Source of the DNA: an uncultured Synergistales bacterium
Lineage (GTDB): Bacteria > Synergistota > Synergistia > Synergistales > Aminobacteriaceae
Direction of reading: 5' to 3'
Assembly (NCBI GenBank): GCA_905233335.1
Contig: CAJOED010000135.1
Coordinates: forward strand, 1 to 5,153
DNA length: 5,153 nucleotides
The translations under genes were made by a program, and so were the position numbers. Positions within the stretch are counted from its first letter, which is position 1, and the number at the start of each line of letters is the position of its first letter. Positions 5,131-5,153 of this stretch are shown here, one piece after another. The notes beneath the pieces are model-generated. The model was not told where the DNA came from. It saw nothing but the letters and a program-made list of their open reading frames with translations, and ran no database searches.

Positions 5131-5153
5131 CCGTGAGCCGTGAGCCGTGAGCC
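5131..5153. repeat. 7-bp tandem repeat, at least three copies, cut by the window edge
   Basis: The unit CGTGAGC (GGCTCAC on the minus strand) repeats exactly three times from 5132 to 5152, with period-7 identity from 5131 to 5153. It lies in non-coding DNA and may continue beyond the right edge. Between it and the terminator (5067-5130) I see only a T/G-rich stretch without a gene or convincing promoter. Confidence 0.85.

Overview
The window is an ordinary stretch of bacterial chromosome in which every supported gene lies on the minus strand, so transcription runs from high to low coordinates. The order is: a small AT-rich gene of unknown role with a ParB/sulfiredoxin-like motif (5013-4432), tRNA-Ser(CGA) with a near-perfect sigma-70 promoter (promoter 4422-4393, tRNA 4368-4279), ackA (acetate kinase), a DUF177/YceD-family gene, rpmF (ribosomal protein L32), a hairpin-plus-T-run terminator, htpG (Hsp90), and the first 107 codons of a very acidic protein that runs off the left edge.

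The organism is best guessed as an anaerobic, fermentative bacterium. ackA implies acetate formation with substrate-level phosphorylation, and L32 is of the zinc-binding CxxC/CxxC type. The tRNA gene, the sigma-70 boxes and the GGAGG-type ribosome binding sites are all bacterial. An ackA-DUF177-rpmF string would fit Synergistota or a Clostridia-like lineage. I lean to Synergistota, but this is inference from general gene order and not something the sequence proves.

Region by region: 5014-5153 is non-coding, with a 7-bp tandem repeat cut by the right edge and a probable terminator just ahead of the first gene. 4369-4431 holds the tRNA promoter. 4244-4278 is a 35-nt tRNA-ackA spacer without a well-placed Shine-Dalgarno site. 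ackA overlaps the DUF177 gene by 8 nt, and rpmF follows 26 nt later, so these three probably form one unit. The 76-nt rpmF-htpG gap contains a terminator hairpin that also carries a strong ribosome binding site and a possible 13-codon leader peptide overlapping the htpG start. htpG ends in TAA directly followed, in the same frame, by the ATG of the next gene. No gene-free stretch exceeds 300 bases.

I see no CRISPR array, transposon, toxin-antitoxin pair, defence cassette or otherwise clearly new system. The points most worth a second look are the C1-C72 mismatch in the tRNA-Ser acceptor stem, the leader of htpG, the TAA-ATG junction after htpG, and the AT-rich ParB-like gene.
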